This document shows, piece after piece, positions 51,446-59,853 of a stretch of DNA of 64,000 nt. The number at the start of each line of letters is the position of its first letter. Position 1 is the first letter of the stretch. Under the pieces are notes generated by a model that searched no databases, had not been told where the DNA came from, and saw only the letters and a program-made list of their open reading frames with translations. The position numbers were made by a program, and so were the translations under genes. The stretch comes from Cupriavidus neocaledonicus (GTDB lineage Bacteria; Pseudomonadota; Gammaproteobacteria; Burkholderiales; Burkholderiaceae), in the NCBI RefSeq assembly GCF_000372525.1, contig NZ_AQUR01000104.1:260263-324262 (forward strand). Direction: 5' to 3'.

Positions 51446-51670
51446 TTATGCGTCGCTGACTTCGATCAGCTCGGCCGCCACCCGCTGGATTTCCGCATAG
51501 ATCGCGATCGCCTCCATCGGTCCGGTGCAGCCCACTGCGGTGGCCTGGCTGGCATCGGCACCGGGCGGCAGGAACACAAAGGCCATGCCAGGCTGCCAGC
51601 CGGGATGCTTGCGCAGGCTGTCGTTGAGGATGTCGAGATACTGCGCGCGCGTGAAGACGTGCCTTGCCAT
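51446..51670 (-). CDS. conserved hypothetical small protein
   Basis: A 74-residue protein preceded by an excellent ribosome site (GGAGGT), which supports translation. It contains FTRAQYLDILNDSLRKHPGW, a proline-rich turn (FLPPGADASQAT) and a C-terminal helix (EAIAIYAEIQRVAAELIEV). No family is recognised. It is cytoplasmic by lack of a signal peptide. It could be co-transcribed with the small protein gene 100 bases downstream on the same strand. Confidence 0.7.
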   Translation of the reverse strand: MARHVFTRAQYLDILNDSLRKHPGWQPGMAFVFLPPGADASQATAVGCTGPMEAIAIYAEIQRVAAELIEVSDA

Positions 51671-51783
51671 CGCTACCTCCGGAATCCGCTGCCGATGCGC
51701 CGCGCGGGCGCGGTTGTCATGGCGGGGATCGTAGCATGGCAGGGATGTCCGGCGTCACCGCGCCGCGCCGGGCGGCGGGCTGG

Positions 51784-52212
51784 TCAGCACTCGCCCTTCT
51801 TGGCCTGCCCCGGCGGGCAATGGCCGCCCTTGTTGCCGTGACCATGATTGCCGTTGCCCTTGCCCTTGTCCTTGTACCCGCCCTGGTCCCAGCGGCCCGG
51901 CACCAGTACCCAGCCATCGCGCGACTGGATCCAGCGCGGCGACTCATAGACATAGCCCGGGCGCTCGCGCTCCCAGCGGCCCTTCTTCCAGGCGTGCTTG
52001 CGATGGTGATCGTCCCAGTCCCAGTAGCCGGGCATCCAGACGTAGCCGGCGCGCGGCGCGGGCACGGCCTCGTAGATCGGCGCCGGCGGCGGCACGCCGA
52101 TGGCGATGTTGACCGAGACCTGGGCCAGCGAGCCGGCACTGAGGGTCAGGCCCGAACCGAGCAACGCGGCCAGCAGCAGGGCCCTGGCCGGGCGAAGCGC
52201 GCAATCCGTCAT
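51784..52212 (-). CDS. secreted YXWGXW-repeat protein
   Basis: A 142-residue exported protein with a signal peptide of about 30 residues (LLLAALLGSGLTLSAGSLAQ). The mature part has repeated aromatic motifs of the YXWGXW type: YVWMPGYWDWDDHHRKH, WKKGRWERERPGYVY and WVLVPGRWDQGG. The C-terminal 30 residues are a Gly/Lys/Asn/His-rich tail (KDKGKGNGNHGHGNKGG) that may bind metal, with two cysteines near the end. Function of this family is unknown; it is usually periplasmic or outer-membrane associated. The AAGGA before MTDCALRPAR fixes the start. Confidence 0.8.
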   Translation of the reverse strand: MTDCALRPARALLLAALLGSGLTLSAGSLAQVSVNIAIGVPPPAPIYEAVPAPRAGYVWMPGYWDWDDHHRKHAWKKGRWERERPGYVYESPRWIQSRDGWVLVPGRWDQGGYKDKGKGNGNHGHGNKGGHCPPGQAKKGEC

Positions 52213-52349
52213 GGGAGTCCTTTCTTGTGGAGGAACATGCCCATAGTCTAGTGCGCCGTGGCACGCCGGCAAGACGAGATTCGATCCGGCCGGCTACGGA
52301 TGTTGGCGCGCAACACTTCCGTGCAAGCCCGGCTTGCGCGCACGGGCTG

Positions 52350-52553
52350 CTAGTGATCCTCGGCCATCGCCTTGAGCTGGGCCTCGCCGGCAACACGCGC
52401 GGCATCGGATGTGGTGAAGGTATCGTCCGACACGATCGCGCGCCTGACCTGTTGCGCGCTGAAATCCACCAGCGCGATGACCCACACATAGCGCCCCGAC
52501 TGGGGTGCGGTCTGCACGAAAGCCTTCAGGTTGTGGCGCGATTCGGTTGCCAT
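52350..52553 (-). CDS. hypothetical 67-residue protein
   Basis: A short protein starting MATESRHNLKAF, with GGAG upstream. It contains YVWVIALVDFSAQQVRRAIV and a helical C-terminus (DAARVAGEAQLKAMAEDH). No family is recognised. It might be a small cytoplasmic fold of one beta-hairpin and a helix. Codon use is like that of neighbouring genes. The open frame extends 18 codons further, but the ribosome site supports this shorter form. Confidence 0.62.
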   Translation of the reverse strand: MATESRHNLKAFVQTAPQSGRYVWVIALVDFSAQQVRRAIVSDDTFTTSDAARVAGEAQLKAMAEDH

Positions 52554-52620
52554 GATCCATCTCCGGTTGAGACGTGCCGCAGCACAGGGGTCAGGGAACT
52601 CTAGCACAAGGCCTGCAAGC

Positions 52621-53034
52621 TCACCGGCCGGCGGCCTCGGTGGCGAAGGCGCGCAATTCGCGCACGCGCGCGGCAGTCATTTCCAGCAGGCAGGACGCGC
52701 CGGCCACGCGCGCCGCGCTGCCGGCGGCCGGATTGGCGACATAAGCGCAATTGGCCTGGCGGTACTCGAGCCAGGCTCGCTGCGCTACCCGCAACTGTCC
52801 GGTGCGCGGGGCCTCCAGCCGCCGCAGCAGCCCCTGGTAAGCGCTGTTCAACGCCGTTTCCTGGACCCGCGACTCCAGCGCGGCGCAGTTGAGCATATCG
52901 GCGGTCGATACGGCCTTGCCCATGCAGCGCTCGTAGTCGGCGCTCAGGCCTCGATTCGGGCCGCCATGTTGCGCGGCGGCGGGGATGGCCGCCATGGCCA
53001 GGCCGACGACGGCAACACATGCGAGGACGCGCAT
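52621..53034 (-). CDS. secreted DUF1311 protein, LprI-like lysozyme-inhibitor family
   Basis: A 137-residue exported protein with a signal peptide of about 22 residues (VLACVAVVGLAMAAIPAAAQ). The mature part has the DUF1311 pattern with spaced cysteines: YERCMGKAVSTADMLNCAAL, LNSAYQGLLRRL, VAQRAWLEYRQANCAYV and a final cysteine in ASCLLEMTAARVRELR. The family includes mycobacterial LprI, which inhibits lysozyme, but most members are untested. It lies in a run of small minus-strand genes; the membrane protein gene upstream starts about 50 bases away. Confidence 0.8.
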   Translation of the reverse strand: MRVLACVAVVGLAMAAIPAAAQHGGPNRGLSADYERCMGKAVSTADMLNCAALESRVQETALNSAYQGLLRRLEAPRTGQLRVAQRAWLEYRQANCAYVANPAAGSAARVAGASCLLEMTAARVRELRAFATEAAGR

Positions 53035-53085
53035 AGCAGCTCTCCGTTTGCGTGGTTGTGACAAGACGAGGCGGCGCTGGTCCGC

Positions 53086-53547
53086 TCAGGCAAGCCAGCG
53101 GCCCAGCGTCGCCACGGCGATATTGGCCAGCCCCAGCACGAGGTTGGTCCCTACCGCCTGCCGGATGCGGTTCAGCGCAGCGCCGGCGGCTGGCCAGTCC
53201 TGCGCATCCACGGCCCGGCCCAGCACCCGGTAGGGGCCGAACCAGACATAGCAGAAGATACCCGCCATGACCACGCCGATGCCCAGCATCAGGTGCCAGT
53301 TGCGTGGTGCGCCCGCCATGCCCGTCGCCGCCATCATCGCGCCACCGCTGAGCAGGATCGCCACCACCGACGCCCACACCCACGGGAAGAACCGGGCAAA
53401 CACGCCGCGCCACAGCCGCAGCCGCGGCGGCGGCTCCAGCAGGCTGCCGGCCACCGGCCGCAGGCACAGGTAGGCGAAGAACATGCCGCCGACCCAGACG
53501 GCGACGCTGGTCAGGTGCAGCAAGCGGAGAAGAGGATCGGCGATCAT
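53086..53547 (-). CDS. CopD-family small membrane protein
   Basis: A 153-residue integral membrane protein with four hydrophobic segments, at about 7-27 (LLHLTSVAVWVGGMFFAYLC), 45-66, 78-98 and 130-150. The first segment with HLTSVAVWVGGMFF is typical of the CopD / DUF2214-like heme- or copper-handling family; histidines at the membrane edge (HLT, WHLM) are candidate ligands. The function here is unknown. It reads away from the yfiR gene across a 320-base gap that holds its likely promoter. Confidence 0.78.
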   Translation of the reverse strand: MIADPLLRLLHLTSVAVWVGGMFFAYLCLRPVAGSLLEPPPRLRLWRGVFARFFPWVWASVVAILLSGGAMMAATGMAGAPRNWHLMLGIGVVMAGIFCYVWFGPYRVLGRAVDAQDWPAAGAALNRIRQAVGTNLVLGLANIAVATLGRWLA

Positions 53548-53596
53548 GGCGGCGGCGGCAGGGCGCGAGTTGATGACGAGTCGGAGCGATGGCCAC

Positions 53597-53625
53597 ATTC
53601 TAAGTGTTGTGTCCGCCACGGCGAA
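53597..53625 (-). promoter_or_regulatory. possible promoter of the CopD-family gene
   Basis: Read leftward, TTCGCC (53620-53625), 17 bases and TAGAAT (53597-53602). The -10 is good and the -35 poor. It lies in the 320-base gap between divergent genes (53548-53867), in which I see no further gene and no clear promoter for yfiR. Confidence 0.35.
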
Positions 53626-53867
53626 GCCTCGCCGCGCGTCACAGCTGGCACAGCGGGCTTCAGGAAAGCAACACCGGGGCCGATAAACATTTCGTATCAC
53701 GCCGCGCCACGAGCCGGTCTCCGCAGAATCTCGCTCGTGACGCCGGTTTTCGCCCGATCCGCCGCAAGGCCGCACGCTTGACCGCCCGGAACGCAGCCCC
53801 AGACAATACCCGCGGCCACACCACAACGACACCGCAACCGGTCGCTTCGCCCCCTTCGTTCCAGACC

Positions 53868-54470
53868 ATGGCGCCTGCCCCAGCCAGCCCCCCGCCGACC
53901 ACGCCCGCCGCCCGTGCACGACCGCTGCTGCGCCGCGGCCTGACCGCGCTACTGCTGGCCGTGACGCTGGCGGTGCTGCCGGCCATGCTGCCGCCCGCGG
54001 TCACCGCGCAGCCCGCACCCCAGCGGGCCGACCTGGTCGCGCGCGTGGTCATCAGCCTGCTCGGCTACGCGCGCTGGCCGGTGGAACGCGATCCGGTGCG
54101 ACTGTGCGTGGACCACGCCAGCCGCTATGCGGCCCGCCTGAAGGAAGGCGGCACGCTCGCCAATGGCCGCGCCGTGCAGACCCGCCAGGTCGACGTGCTG
54201 GCCGACATGCTGCACCCGGCGTGCGATGCGCTGTACGTGGGCACCATGAACGAACCCCGCCGCAAGCGCCTGTCGGCGGAGCTGACCGGCCGCCCGGTGC
54301 TGGTGATCGCCGAGGAAGACTTCGAGTGCGAGGTGGGCAGCATGTTCTGCCTCAACATCCGCGACAACCAGGTCTCGTTCCGCGTCAACCTCGATACCCT
54401 CGCCCGCAGCGGCGTACATATGCACCCCGGCGTGCTGCAGCTCGGCCGCCGCAAGGGGGCGCCGTCATGA
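53868..54470 (+). CDS. yfiR: YfiR-family periplasmic repressor of the adjacent diguanylate cyclase
   Basis: A protein of about 200 residues of the YfiR/DUF4154 family. YfiR is a periplasmic protein that binds and silences the diguanylate cyclase YfiN. A signal-like hydrophobic stretch lies at residues 25-47 (LTALLLAVTLAVLPAMLPPA). The mature part has VISLLGYARWP near its N-terminus and the family motifs CDALYVG, VLVIAEED and FCLNIRDNQVSFRVNLDTLA. Two cysteines in DFECEVGSMFCLNI could form the YfiR disulfide. The start is uncertain because the frame is open upstream. Its stop overlaps the cyclase start by four bases. Confidence 0.85.
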   Translation: MAPAPASPPPTTPAARARPLLRRGLTALLLAVTLAVLPAMLPPAVTAQPAPQRADLVARVVISLLGYARWPVERDPVRLCVDHASRYAARLKEGGTLANGRAVQTRQVDVLADMLHPACDALYVGTMNEPRRKRLSAELTGRPVLVIAEEDFECEVGSMFCLNIRDNQVSFRVNLDTLARSGVHMHPGVLQLGRRKGAPS

Positions 54471-55792
54471 GCCAGCCCCGGCCGGTGCGCGGGCAAGGCG
54501 CGCGCCCCACCCTCTACAGCGTGCTGCGCCGCATCCACCTGGGCGTGGCACTGATCGCGGTCTGCACCGCCGGCCTGGCGCTGACCGCGATCGGCGTCAC
54601 CGCGCTGCGCGTCTACGCCGACCACAACGTGCGGCTGGTGGCGCGCTCGATCGCCTACACGCTGGAAGCGCCGGTGGTGTTCCGCGACCAGGCGGCGACC
54701 GCCGAGACACTGGCCGCGATCGCGGCCTCGGAAGACATCGCCAGCGCCAGCGTCTATGACCGCGACCATCACGTGCTGGCGGTATGGCAGCGCCCCGGGC
54801 AGGCGCCGCTGACCGGCCTGCGCCACGCGCTGGTCGAATGGCTGGGCCCCGATGCGGTCGAGCAGCCCATCCTGCACCAGGCGCAGCAAGTGGGCATGCT
54901 GCGTGTCAGCGGCGATCCGCGCAACCTGCTGCATTTCCTGCTGCAAGGCGCTCTGGGGTTGCTGGCGTGCCTGCTGCTGACCGCGGTTGGCGCGCACTAC
55001 CTGGCCAGCCGGCTGCTGGTACAGATCATCGAGCCGCTGCGCAACCTGATGCGGGTGGCGCACGCGGTGCGTTCGCAGCGCGATTTCGCGCAGCGCACGC
55101 CGCCGGCCAGCATCGCCGAGCTCAATGCCCTGAGCGAAGACTTCAACGGCCTGCTCGACGAGCTGCAGACCTGGCAGAACCAGATGCAGCACGAAAACCG
55201 CTCGCTCGCCCACCGCGCCAACCACGATGCCCTGACCGGGCTGCTGAACCGCGCCGCCTTCGTCGAAGCGCTGGAACACGCCGTGCGCCACGCCGCCGCC
55301 AACGACGAATATGCCGCGGTGCTATATCTGGACAGCGATGATTTCAAGCACGTCAACGACCGCCACGGCCATGCCGCCGGCGACGCGGTGCTGGTCGCGG
55401 TGGCCCAGCGCATCCGCGCCAGTCTGCGCGGCCGCGACACCGTGGCGCGCATCGGCGGCGATGAATTCGCGGTGCTGGCTACCGCGCTGCGCGCGCCCGC
55501 CGATGCGATCCAGATCGCCGAGCACATCCTGCAAGCGATGGCCAGTCCCATCGACCTGCCCGACGGCGGCTCGGTGCAGGCCTCGCTCAGCATCGGGCTC
55601 GCCGTCTTCCCGGTCCACGCGCAAGGCAGCCAGGCCCTGCTGCACGCCGCCGACGCCGCCATGTACGGCGCCAAGCGGCGCTCCGGCGGCATCTGGCAAA
55701 GTGCCGAGCCTCGCCTCGACCCGCGCCCCGACCCGCGCCTCGACCCGCGCCGCGACCCGCGTCTCGACCCGCGCGTCGACATCAAGCCGTGA
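54467..55792 (+). CDS. yfiN: membrane diguanylate cyclase YfiN/DgcN-type
   Basis: A 441-residue inner-membrane enzyme making cyclic di-GMP. A first membrane segment at about 25-48, a periplasmic PAS-like CHASE8 domain (DHNVRLVARSIAYTLEAPVV) and a second segment at about 160-180 are followed by a HAMP domain (LVQIIEPLRNLMRVAHAVRS) and a GGDEF domain. The catalytic motif is intact (RIGGDEFAVL) with an RxxD inhibitory site (RGRD) five residues before it. The last 28 residues are an unusual DPR-repeat tail. The gene overlaps yfiR and is coupled to yfiB, giving the yfiR-yfiN-yfiB order known from E. coli. Confidence 0.92.
   Translation: MSQPRPVRGQGARPTLYSVLRRIHLGVALIAVCTAGLALTAIGVTALRVYADHNVRLVARSIAYTLEAPVVFRDQAATAETLAAIAASEDIASASVYDRDHHVLAVWQRPGQAPLTGLRHALVEWLGPDAVEQPILHQAQQVGMLRVSGDPRNLLHFLLQGALGLLACLLLTAVGAHYLASRLLVQIIEPLRNLMRVAHAVRSQRDFAQRTPPASIAELNALSEDFNGLLDELQTWQNQMQHENRSLAHRANHDALTGLLNRAAFVEALEHAVRHAAANDEYAAVLYLDSDDFKHVNDRHGHAAGDAVLVAVAQRIRASLRGRDTVARIGGDEFAVLATALRAPADAIQIAEHILQAMASPIDLPDGGSVQASLSIGLAVFPVHAQGSQALLHAADAAMYGAKRRSGGIWQSAEPRLDPRPDPRLDPRRDPRLDPRVDIKP
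55711..55789 (+). repeat. short tandem repeat encoding a DPR-rich tail
   Basis: Units close to CTCGACCCGCGC are repeated about six times with small changes, encoding repeated Leu/Pro/Arg-Asp-Pro-Arg at the end of the cyclase gene. The copy number may vary between strains by slippage. Confidence 0.8.
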
Positions 55793-55800
55793 GAATCCAC

Positions 55801-56322
55801 ATGTTTGCAAGCAGCTTCCCCTCCAGGCACACAACCAGATGGAAACCCTGGCTGGCGGCCGTCATGCTGGCCAGCCTGGCGCTGGCCGGCTGCCAGACCA
55901 CACCGCCGGCCGGGCGCCTGTCGCCGGCGCAGCTGGCGGTCTTGCAGCAGGAGGGCTTCATGCAGACCGGCGAAGGCTGGGAACTGGGCCTCACCGACAA
56001 GGTGCTGTTCGGTTTCAACGAGGACCTGATCGAAGGAGACCGCGCTGCCAATGTGCAGCGCATCGGCCGGGCACTGAGCGGCGTGGGGATCGAACGACTG
56101 CGCGTGGACGGCCATACGGATGATGCCGGCACGGCGGATTACAACCAGTCGCTGTCGGTGCGGCGCGCCGAGGCGGTGGCCAGGCTGCTGGCCGATGCCG
56201 GCTTTGCACGGGACCAGATCGAAGTCCGCGGGCTGGGCAAGACCCGCCCGGTGGCGGACAACCGCACCGCCGCGGGACGCGCCGAGAACCGGCGCGTCGC
56301 CATCATCGTTTCAGTGGACTAG
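55801..56322 (+). CDS. yfiB: OmpA-family outer-membrane lipoprotein YfiB
   Basis: YfiB is the outer-membrane partner that sequesters YfiR and so turns on the cyclase YfiN. The 173-residue protein has a lipoprotein signal ending LALAGC, a short linker and a C-terminal OmpA-like peptidoglycan-binding domain with VLFGFNEDLI, RLRVDGHTDDAGTADYNQ and RAENRRVAIIV. The ATG at 55801 is used; a GTG at 55789 overlaps the cyclase stop and would add four residues, which is also possible. With yfiR and yfiN it forms a complete envelope-stress to c-di-GMP signalling module. Confidence 0.9.
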   Translation: MFASSFPSRHTTRWKPWLAAVMLASLALAGCQTTPPAGRLSPAQLAVLQQEGFMQTGEGWELGLTDKVLFGFNEDLIEGDRAANVQRIGRALSGVGIERLRVDGHTDDAGTADYNQSLSVRRAEAVARLLADAGFARDQIEVRGLGKTRPVADNRTAAGRAENRRVAIIVSVD

Positions 56323-56331
56323 CGCCTCCGC

Positions 56332-56604
56332 TCAGTCGTCGAAGGGATTGGGCGCGCGGTTCTCCAGCGCCTCGTTCAGGTCGAACTCGTCGCGCATCTT
56401 GTCGACCACCGCGCGCACACTGGCGGCATAGCCGTGCAGATTGTCGAAAGCCATGTCCCAGTTGCGGCCGCGCGCATCGCGCGGATGCGGCCGTGGGGCC
56501 GGCACCCGGATCCGGGCACCGTCTTCGCCGATTTCATCGATTTGCTGGATACGCCGGCCGACCTCGTCCTGCAAGGCACGCCGGCCGCGCTCACGCTTGG
56601 CCAT
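56332..56604 (-). CDS. conserved hypothetical 90-residue protein
   Basis: A charged, mostly helical protein without a signal peptide. It starts MAKRERGRRALQDE after a good AGGAG site and contains EVGRRIQQIDEIGEDGARI, a basic Pro/Arg-rich middle and a helical end (VRAVVDKMRDEFDLNEALEN). No family is recognised. Its stop is 9 bases after the convergent yfiB stop. It may be co-transcribed with the dat-like aminotransferase gene only by read-through, since that gene begins on the same strand further upstream. Confidence 0.7.
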   Translation of the reverse strand: MAKRERGRRALQDEVGRRIQQIDEIGEDGARIRVPAPRPHPRDARGRNWDMAFDNLHGYAASVRAVVDKMRDEFDLNEALENRAPNPFDD

Positions 56605-56666
56605 GACTGACTCCTGGCTGAATCCCCAACGCATCCTAGCACGCGCCGGGAGACCCTTGCAGGCGC

Positions 56667-57515
56667 CTACAGCGCCGCCTTGGCCGCCTGGTAAGCCGCG
56701 TACAGGCGCGCGAACACCGGCCCCGGCACGCCCTTGCCGATGGGGCGGCCGTCGATGCTGACGACCGGCAGCAACTCCTTGCTGGCCGATGACAGCAGCA
56801 CCTCGTCGGCGGCAAACACCTCGTCCCTGGCGATCCGGCGCGACTCCAGCGCAATCCCCATCGCCTCGCAGATTTCCTCCATGAAGCCGTAGCGGATGCC
56901 TTCCAGGATCAGGTTGTCCTTGGGTGGCGCCGCCACGCGGCCATCGCGCACCACCCACACGTTGGACGCCGACGCCTCGGTCAGCCAGCCATCGCGGAAC
57001 TGGATCGCCTCGGTCACGCCCTGCTCCACCGCGTGCTGCGCCGCCAGCACGTTGCCGAGCAGCGAGGTCGACTTGATCTGGCAGTTCAGCCAGCGCCGGT
57101 CCTCCATGGTCACGCACGCGACGCCCTGCCCGACCATCTGCGCCGACGGCAGCGCCATCGGATTGGTCATGATCAGCACCGTCGGCACCACCTCCTTCGG
57201 AAAGGCATGCGTCCGTTTGGCAACGCCCCGGGTCACCTGGATATAGACCAGCTGATCCGACAAGCCATTGGCCTGAACCACCTCGCCGACGCGCTCGAGC
57301 CACTGCGCCGCACTGTACGGATCGGGAATGCCGATGCCCTCCAGGCTCCGGTGCAGCCGCGCCAGGTGCTGCGCACCGCGGAACGGCTTGCCGTGGTAGT
57401 ACGGGATCACCTCATAAATGCCGTCGCCGAAGATAAAGCCGCGGTCCAGCACGGGTATGCGGGCCTCGGAGAGCGGAGTCAGGGTGCCGTTGAGGTGGAC
57501 GATGGGGTCGGACAT
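56667..57515 (-). CDS. dat: class IV PLP aminotransferase, D-amino-acid transaminase-like
   Basis: A 282-residue fold-type IV PLP enzyme. The N-terminal block DRGFIFGDGIYEVIPYY, the PLP-lysine region NCQIKSTSLLGNVLAAQHA (Lys in IKS) and the cofactor-phosphate region TEASASNVWVV are all present and match D-alanine aminotransferase more than branched-chain transaminase. It would interconvert D-alanine and D-glutamate with their keto acids, useful for peptidoglycan. Two ATGs lie 3 codons apart; the inner one (MSDPIVHLNG) is used. Substrate assignment is by similarity; an amine:pyruvate-type activity cannot be excluded. Confidence 0.85.
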   Translation of the reverse strand: MSDPIVHLNGTLTPLSEARIPVLDRGFIFGDGIYEVIPYYHGKPFRGAQHLARLHRSLEGIGIPDPYSAAQWLERVGEVVQANGLSDQLVYIQVTRGVAKRTHAFPKEVVPTVLIMTNPMALPSAQMVGQGVACVTMEDRRWLNCQIKSTSLLGNVLAAQHAVEQGVTEAIQFRDGWLTEASASNVWVVRDGRVAAPPKDNLILEGIRYGFMEEICEAMGIALESRRIARDEVFAADEVLLSSASKELLPVVSIDGRPIGKGVPGPVFARLYAAYQAAKAAL

Positions 57516-57630
57516 GGGATGCATGGGACAGTTCGAAAGGGATGCCCGATTCTTTCACGGGCGGCCCCGCAAGGTCATGCAATCTACGCATGAGCGCGGC
57601 CGCATCCCCACCGACAGCGGAGGCCCGGAT

Positions 57631-58122
57631 TCAGCCCGGCGCCAGCGCCTTTGACAGCAGCACCGTGGTGAAGCCGCTGTCCCAGCTCTCATCGGGATAG
57701 AAATCGATCTCGGCATAGCCCTGGCGCCGATAGAAGGCGCGGCTCTGCTGGTTGAACGTATCCGCCTCCAGCCGCGCCTCGCGATGCCCGGCGCGGGCCA
57801 TCTCGGCCTCCGCATGCGCCAGCAGCGCCGCGCCGAGCCCCATCCGCTGCCAGGCACGGCCGACATGCAATGCCCAGATGAAGTTGTTTTCCCAATCCAC
57901 CATGGCGGCCGGCACGCCGTTCAGGCAGGCAACATGGAACTCCTGCAAACGTGCTTCGACGTAACTGCGGGTCTTGCCTTGCTGCTCGAAGGCGGCGGCG
58001 GCGGCCGGCGTCAGTTGCGGCTTCCAGGTGCCGAGGTAGGTATCGATCAGGATGGCCTCCACGGCTTGCGCGTCAGAGGGCAAGGCGGGGCGGATTTCGA
58101 AATTCGTATTGAGTTTGGTCAT
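57631..58122 (-). CDS. GNAT-family N-acetyltransferase
   Basis: A 163-residue acetyltransferase. The acetyl-CoA-binding motif A is visible as WALHVGRAWQRMGLGAALL, and a typical C-terminal region (NQQSRAFYRRQGYAEIDFY) follows. Upstream, ILIDTYLGTW fits the N-terminal helices. The acceptor is unknown; the family includes enzymes acting on antibiotics, amino acids and proteins. It lies 115 bases upstream of the aminotransferase on the same strand and is divergent from the AT-richer glycosyltransferase genes. Confidence 0.88.
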   Translation of the reverse strand: MTKLNTNFEIRPALPSDAQAVEAILIDTYLGTWKPQLTPAAAAAFEQQGKTRSYVEARLQEFHVACLNGVPAAMVDWENNFIWALHVGRAWQRMGLGAALLAHAEAEMARAGHREARLEADTFNQQSRAFYRRQGYAEIDFYPDESWDSGFTTVLLSKALAPG

Positions 58123-58306
58123 GGGGCGAGAGCATAACCGGGACTGTGTAAAGCGGCAGGCCTTGCGCGGCAGACTCGCCCGTCCCTCCGTGCGTACGCA
58201 ACCGTGCAGACCCTTGTGCTGTACAGTACCTTGTCTCCAGATCTATTAGCCCGGCCCAAGATTGAAGGCTAACGCAGCTTAACCACGCAATCCCGAGCTC
58301 AAAATC

Positions 58307-59833
58307 ATGCAAGAACAAGACTCGATCGGCACAAAATACTGCGACCTGCTCATTATTGATGAAATGCTCCCCTGCAATTTCTCAACCTTCAGGCTGCTGG
58401 AATATTCACATTACCTAACGCACTTCAGATCCTCGATCCTTCTTACCACTGAAGGCTGGCACGGCGGCTACTCCAATCTAGGATTTTCGTCGCAGCTGAG
58501 TGAAAGCAACTTGCCGGCGGAGGCGAAATCACGTGTTTTCAAGTTCGATGAACTTCGCAATATCGTCCCGAAGCTGGCCTACATTACGTTCCTGAACAAC
58601 GCCGACCAGCTACTCCCGTATTTGGAAGAGCGCGCAATCCCTTTTGTCTTGCAGCTCTACCCGGGCGGTGGTTTTGACCTGCATACCGATGTAGCCGATG
58701 CTAGACTTCGCCGCGTCGTAAATTCACCGCTGTGCCGCAAAGTTATCGTCTCGCAAAACCTCTCGCAGACGTACGCGCTCGACATAACCCAGGCACCGAT
58801 TGAAAAATTCGAATTCATCTACGGTGGGGTATACGAAACCCACAATGGATTCGATTTCCACCGGGACAAAAAGCGCTACGGCCGCAACAAAGACACCCTT
58901 GACATTTGCTTCGTCGCACATCGATATGGCAACGATGTCAGGAAAAAAGGATATGATCAGTTCATCGCCATAGGAAAAGCCTTGGCCCCCGCTTTCCCAG
59001 ACCTGCGCCTTCACGTCGTCGGCGACTATACGTCGGACCAGATTCCGCTCGACGAGATTGCCGACCGCATTACTTTTCACGGCAAGCAACCGAACTCCTT
59101 CTTCAAAGAATTCTATCCGGGCATGGATATCATCCTGTCCGTCAACCGGCCTGCAAACGAGGGCGGCAGCGGGGCATTTGACGGCTTTCCGACCGGCGCC
59201 TGCATGGAGGCCGGATTCAGCGGTGTGCTCAACTGCATTAGCGATCCGCTGAGGATGAACGTCGCATTCACCGACGACGTCGATATTATTCTACTGGACT
59301 ACGAAACGCACAAATCAGCACAGAGGATAGCGGCATTGCTGCGGGACCTTGACAAGCTGTACGGGCTCGCCTACTGCAACTGGAAAAAGTATCTGGAAGT
59401 CTTCGATAAAAATCAGCAATTGTGGAAACGCTGCCAACTCATTACCAATGAACTGCTCGCCGAAGAAAAGCTGATCGTTCGCCCACCGTCGCGAAGGAGC
59501 GACATGGACATGTCGCTTTTCAGCGAATTGACCGAGAAGCTAAGGCAGGCAGCGGGGAACCATTTGGATGCAGAACGGCGTCACGATAACCTGTTGGCTG
59601 AATATCGAAAGCTTGCAAGCGGATTCGAGAGCGTGGCAGAGGAAAACAAGAGGCTGGCTGCTCGACTGCTGGCTCAGGCGGAAACCGTCGTCCACACGCC
59701 GACGCCATCTCCCATGCAAGCCCACGGACGCGCAGAGGTCATGGCGCTACGCGCGTTGAGGTTGACGCCATTGAGGCGGGCCCGGATTATATTCAGCCGC
59801 ATTGCCTCGCATTTCCGTCAGACCATGAACTAA
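58307..59833 (+). CDS. glycosyltransferase-like protein (GT-B, group 1 type) with C-terminal coiled coil
   Basis: A 508-residue protein. Residues 1-190 form a Rossmann-like N-terminal half (CDLLIIDEMLPCNFSTFRLL). The second half has a GT4-like core: DICFVAHRYGN, LHVVGDYTSDQIPL, ITFHGKQPNSFFKEFYPGMD and the E-x7-E-like region EGGSGAFDGFPTGACMEAGF. Residues about 400-470 form a charged coiled coil, then a basic tail. It would transfer a sugar in surface-glycan synthesis, but neither donor nor acceptor can be read. Codon use is visibly richer in A and T than all genes to its left, which suggests acquisition from elsewhere. It is followed 20 bases later by a second gene of the same composition. 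Confidence 0.75.
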   Translation: MQEQDSIGTKYCDLLIIDEMLPCNFSTFRLLEYSHYLTHFRSSILLTTEGWHGGYSNLGFSSQLSESNLPAEAKSRVFKFDELRNIVPKLAYITFLNNADQLLPYLEERAIPFVLQLYPGGGFDLHTDVADARLRRVVNSPLCRKVIVSQNLSQTYALDITQAPIEKFEFIYGGVYETHNGFDFHRDKKRYGRNKDTLDICFVAHRYGNDVRKKGYDQFIAIGKALAPAFPDLRLHVVGDYTSDQIPLDEIADRITFHGKQPNSFFKEFYPGMDIILSVNRPANEGGSGAFDGFPTGACMEAGFSGVLNCISDPLRMNVAFTDDVDIILLDYETHKSAQRIAALLRDLDKLYGLAYCNWKKYLEVFDKNQQLWKRCQLITNELLAEEKLIVRPPSRRSDMDMSLFSELTEKLRQAAGNHLDAERRHDNLLAEYRKLASGFESVAEENKRLAARLLAQAETVVHTPTPSPMQAHGRAEVMALRALRLTPLRRARIIFSRIASHFRQTMN

Positions 59834-59853
59834 TTGGAAGAAGACCACAAATA

